Shown here one piece after another: positions 30,176 through 32,434 of a DNA stretch of 32,434 nucleotides. The notes below the pieces were generated by a model. The model was not told the DNA's origin. It was given only the letters and a program-made list of their open reading frames with translations, and did not search any database. The first letter of the stretch is position 1. Each line of letters begins with the position of its first letter. The DNA lies in the NCBI GenBank assembly GCA_025454315.1, contig JALOOP010000098.1:1-32434 (forward strand), in the 5' to 3' direction. The position numbers and the translations under genes are program-made. The DNA is from Oculatellaceae cyanobacterium Prado106. GTDB lineage: Bacteria; Cyanobacteriota; Cyanobacteriia; Elainellales; Elainellaceae.

Positions 30176-31612
30176 TTGAGTAAAGTTACTGAGTCCGGTT
30201 TGGACGCTCCTACGCTAGCAGGAATGGTGGATAAGTCTATGATTGGGGATAAAGTGATCAGGGATAAAGTGACCGCCCGGTACCGACCCGGTGTGTCTCA
30301 TCAAGCACGACAGGCGCAGCGCACCCTGCCGCCGCAGGAAATGCTCTGCGAGTTTTTGCTGTCCATGGTGAAAACGCGATCGCCCGAGCAAACCCTCAGC
30401 GCATTTCAGCAACTCTTCATTGAGTACAATCTCCCAGACCCGGCCTACCTCGAAGCCCTAACCGAGATGCTGCTGGCCAACCAGGAAGAAGACTTTAGAA
30501 ATCTCCTGCGGCGCGCCTGCTACATCCTCATCAACAACTGGGACATGGCTCGCTGCCACAGCGCCATCCATCGGCTCATCCAAGCCTTTGACAACCCCAT
30601 CCTCCAAGAAGAATCCGATGCCCAACTGCTCGGACACCTACGAGGTTGGCTCCGCAATTTCATCGCCAGCCAAGATTTTGCCGAACTGCGGCTGTTGACC
30701 GCACGCTATGAAGACCGGGGCAACGGCCACTGGAGCCGCCGCTATACCTCCTACCTGCTGGCACCCCAATACGCCAACCCCGAAAACCCCTTGGAACAAC
30801 GGCAGGTCGCCCAAAAGCTCTCCCAAGAACTCAAAGACAAATTCAAGTTTGACCTGGCCATGTACACGGCTCGTTCAGAGTCAGTCCATGCCACCCCTAA
30901 ACTACTGGCCAACCCCACCTCCCTCGGGGACGAAGTGCTGCGGCTAATCAAAAAAGTGGTGACCAAGCGAGGCAGCTACAGCTACCCCAGTGTGGCCAAG
31001 CTGTTCCTCCAACAAACCGCCAATCAGTCCTACCAAACCTTCAAGAAAAGCCTGCTGCAATACCTGTTCTTTGGCGTTGCCCCCGACGACTTCGCCCAAG
31101 AACTCCGCCAAGAACTCTCCCACAAGCTCACCGACCTGTACAGCAGCCAGCATGATCAGCCCATCAACGAAGCGATCCTGCTGAGAACCGCCAATCGTCT
31201 CGTGGAGTATCTGACCATCGATCGCACCGGTGAACCTTCCCCGCTCTTTCTCCGCCTCAGTTCCCAAAAGAACCCGCTCGTCCTGGTGATTTTGCTGCTG
31301 AAACTGACCCTGATCTGCCGCAATGTCAAAACCCAGCTAGAAATCAGCGTCGCCACCCTGGTTCAATATTACGAAAGCTACGCCGAAGACGAATGTGCCT
31401 GGGTGATTCAGTTCCTGGAACTGCTCAACATCGTCATGACTATCTACTCGGAAAACGTGGAATACAACCTGGTCAACATGCAAAACCAGGACTCCATCCG
31501 CCATCTCAAAGTCGATCTCACCCATCACCGCATCTTTTCCCGCCAAAAAGAATCCTCCGAGCATTCTGCTGGTCTGCACCCTGAACTGCTCAATGCCGTT
31601 CTCAATAGCTAA
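30176..31612 (+). CDS. conserved helical protein, unknown function (478 residues)
   Basis: The protein is almost all alpha-helical and soluble by composition: RSPEQTLSAFQQLFIEYN, EDFRNLLRRACYILINNWDMARCHSAIHRLIQAFD, FIASQDFAELRLLTARYEDR, LLQYLFFGVAPDDFAQEL and LVLVILLLKLTLICRNVKTQLEISVATLVQYYESYAEDECAWVIQFLELLNIVMTIYSENVEYNLVNM. I recall large proteins of this type as conserved across cyanobacteria, but no function is known to me and there is no catalytic motif. The start is uncertain. TTG 30176 gives MSKVTESGL and follows a weak AGGA; ATG 30224 or 30239 would shorten it by 16-21 residues. A -10-like TATAAA lies 25 bases before 30176. A terminator follows at 31746. Confidence 0.75.
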   Translation: MSKVTESGLDAPTLAGMVDKSMIGDKVIRDKVTARYRPGVSHQARQAQRTLPPQEMLCEFLLSMVKTRSPEQTLSAFQQLFIEYNLPDPAYLEALTEMLLANQEEDFRNLLRRACYILINNWDMARCHSAIHRLIQAFDNPILQEESDAQLLGHLRGWLRNFIASQDFAELRLLTARYEDRGNGHWSRRYTSYLLAPQYANPENPLEQRQVAQKLSQELKDKFKFDLAMYTARSESVHATPKLLANPTSLGDEVLRLIKKVVTKRGSYSYPSVAKLFLQQTANQSYQTFKKSLLQYLFFGVAPDDFAQELRQELSHKLTDLYSSQHDQPINEAILLRTANRLVEYLTIDRTGEPSPLFLRLSSQKNPLVLVILLLKLTLICRNVKTQLEISVATLVQYYESYAEDECAWVIQFLELLNIVMTIYSENVEYNLVNMQNQDSIRHLKVDLTHHRIFSRQKESSEHSAGLHPELLNAVLNS

Positions 31613-31745
31613 GGCCATTGGGGATTACAGTAACCTGATCAAGGAACTGTTCAGGGATTCATCAGCCCAAGTCTTTGAACAAATGGCATAAACTGGCGCG
31701 ATCGCCCCTCTCCCCCAACGCCCCCGCACCCCATATCCAAATCAC

Positions 31746-31782
31746 AAAAAGGGTATCTGCCGTCCAGTCAGGTACCCCTTTT
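31746..31782 (+). terminator. rho-independent terminator behind the 478-residue gene
   Basis: AAAAAGGGTATCTG (31746-31759) pairs with CAGGTACCCCTTTT (31769-31782), with one mismatch and one G-T pair, and a nine-base loop. A T run closes the stem. Confidence 0.75.
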
Positions 31783-31852
31783 CCCTTGTAATCATCAAAG
31801 CTAAGGACTAAGAATCAAATCACTTAATATTCCTCCGCAATGAAGACAAATC

Positions 31853-31885
31853 CCTCTGCGTCTCTGCGTCTCTGCGGTTTAATTT
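31853..31885 (+). repeat. dispersed CTCTGCGTCTCTGCGGTT repeat, copy 4
   Basis: The copy is almost identical to the one at 20315-20349, with the same double TCTCTGCG block followed by GTTTAATTT. Confidence 0.88.
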
Positions 31886-31954
31886 CCTCCAACCGATTTG
31901 CCTCTCACCCCTAAACCCACTCCGCTATCTAAGATTCCAAAGGGGGCATCCTTA

Positions 31955-31998
31955 ATCTGCCAAACAAAGTAGAGGAATCTGCCAAACAAAGTAGAGGA
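31955..31998. repeat. 22-bp perfect tandem duplication
   Basis: The unit ATCTGCCAAACAAAGTAGAG plus GA occurs at 31955-31976 and exactly again at 31977-31998. It ends just before the ribosome site of the last gene. Confidence 0.92.
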
Positions 31999-32010
31999 GA
32001 TGGAGGGGCA

Positions 32011-32434
32011 ATGCTGAACCGCATCGATTGGAAATTCTTAGGACTCTGGATTGGCGCGATGCTCCTGGCAATCCCGATCGCCATCTTCTCCTGTCTCCTT
32101 GTCTTTATCTTGACCAATAGATTCTGGGGCAATCTCATTGAAGACCTTTTCCCCCATCTCGCTGCCGAAGCAGTCCAACTTGAATGGGTTATCAGCTTTT
32201 TCCGTAGCGGATTAACCTATGGCTTGCTCGTGGGTCTAGCCCAGTGGCTCGTGTTACTTCGCAAGTTTCCCAAGCCCATGTACTGGCTTGTTGCGACTTG
32301 CCTGGGGGAGGGGTTAGCGTGTGGAGTCCTGATTATTTCGTTGGTGGAATTGAATGGGGCGATCGCCGGCCTAGTCGTTGGGGTTTGCCAGTGGATTGCC
32401 CTAGTGCTGCAATTTCCACGAGATGACGCTTGGC
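32011..32434 (+). CDS. multi-pass membrane protein with GLxxGxxQW repeats (3' end outside window)
   Basis: An open frame starts at ATG 32011, three bases after GGAGGGG, and has no stop before the window edge; 141 codons are seen. The product has a hydrophobic first helix (WIGAMLLAIPIAIFSCLLVFILTN) and then an acidic loop (EDLFPHLAAEAVQLEW). Two similar segments follow: YGLLVGLAQWLVLLRKF and AGLVVGVCQWIALVLQF, separated by YWLVATCLGEGLACGVLIIS. The G-L-x-V-G-x-x-Q-W motif recurs in cyanobacterial membrane proteins of unknown function. Its stop and full length cannot be seen. Confidence 0.72.
   Translation, partial: MLNRIDWKFLGLWIGAMLLAIPIAIFSCLLVFILTNRFWGNLIEDLFPHLAAEAVQLEWVISFFRSGLTYGLLVGLAQWLVLLRKFPKPMYWLVATCLGEGLACGVLIISLVELNGAIAGLVVGVCQWIALVLQFPRDDAW

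Larger units (their letters stand above)
31613..32010. other. gap with terminator, dispersed repeat and tandem duplication
   Basis: No gene is supported between the 478-residue gene and the membrane protein. The elements described at 31746, 31853 and 31955 fill much of it. The GGAGGGG at 32002-32008 is the ribosome site of the following gene. Confidence 0.65.

Noticed and set aside
1-32434. Insertion sequence or prophage
   Set aside because: No transposase, integrase or phage structural gene is present in any frame; mobile history is suggested only by relics and repeats.

Overview
The window is chromosomal DNA from a cyanobacterium. The octamer GCGATCGC (HIP1) recurs throughout. Several genes belong to families known mainly from cyanobacteria and plastids: a CruA-type lycopene cyclase homologue, a Ycf20/DUF565 protein, DUF1818, the Trp-rich DUF2389 family, plant-type glycerate kinase and a long NusB. 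Dispersed low-complexity and heptamer repeats suggest a filamentous, Leptolyngbya/Oscillatoria-like lineage; that placement is inference only.

Region by region. 1-974 is the 3' part of a DUF1016/YhcG-type nuclease gene broken by a frameshift. 1087-2217 (minus) is the principal sigma factor SigA, preceded by about 1 kb of non-coding DNA rich in inverted repeats. 3243-4387 holds a small Trp-rich protein, a secreted Cys-repeat protein and a small conserved protein. 4630-7180 carries the CruA-like flavoprotein and RpoZ. 7355-8425 encodes a secreted Pro-rich-tailed protein and DUF1818. tRNA-Pro(GGG) follows, and directly behind it a second YhcG-type gene interrupted by an in-frame amber codon. 9893-12200 is an accessory stretch: DUF4926 behind a truncated Uma2 remnant, two secreted proteins and a PD-(D/E)XK restriction-like protein. 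From 12316 the genes are mostly housekeeping: HisIE, FtsH, an ArsR/DUF2087 regulator, KDPG aldolase, a coiled-coil protein, glycerate 3-kinase, Ycf20, a membrane-anchored protein, a GT39 glycosyltransferase, NusB, FtsY, a conserved protein, a PilP-reminiscent lipoprotein, a beta-barrel-like protein, a short-chain dehydrogenase, tRNA-Leu(UAA), a 478-residue conserved helical protein and the start of a multi-pass membrane protein running off the right edge.

Organisation. Genes are mostly single units with their own long intergenic regions; few clear operons exist. Functions group loosely: transcription machinery (SigA, RpoZ, NusB), protein targeting and quality control (FtsY, FtsH), carbon and histidine metabolism (KDPG aldolase, glycerate kinase, HisIE) and envelope proteins. 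The most unusual layer is non-coding. Purine tracts at gene ends face pyrimidine tracts before the next gene, heptamer arrays abut start codons, 15-23 bp tandem duplications sit at gene boundaries, and a structured region lies upstream of sigA. No complete novel defence or mobile system is evident. The left 12 kb looks like a graveyard of PD-(D/E)XK nuclease genes.
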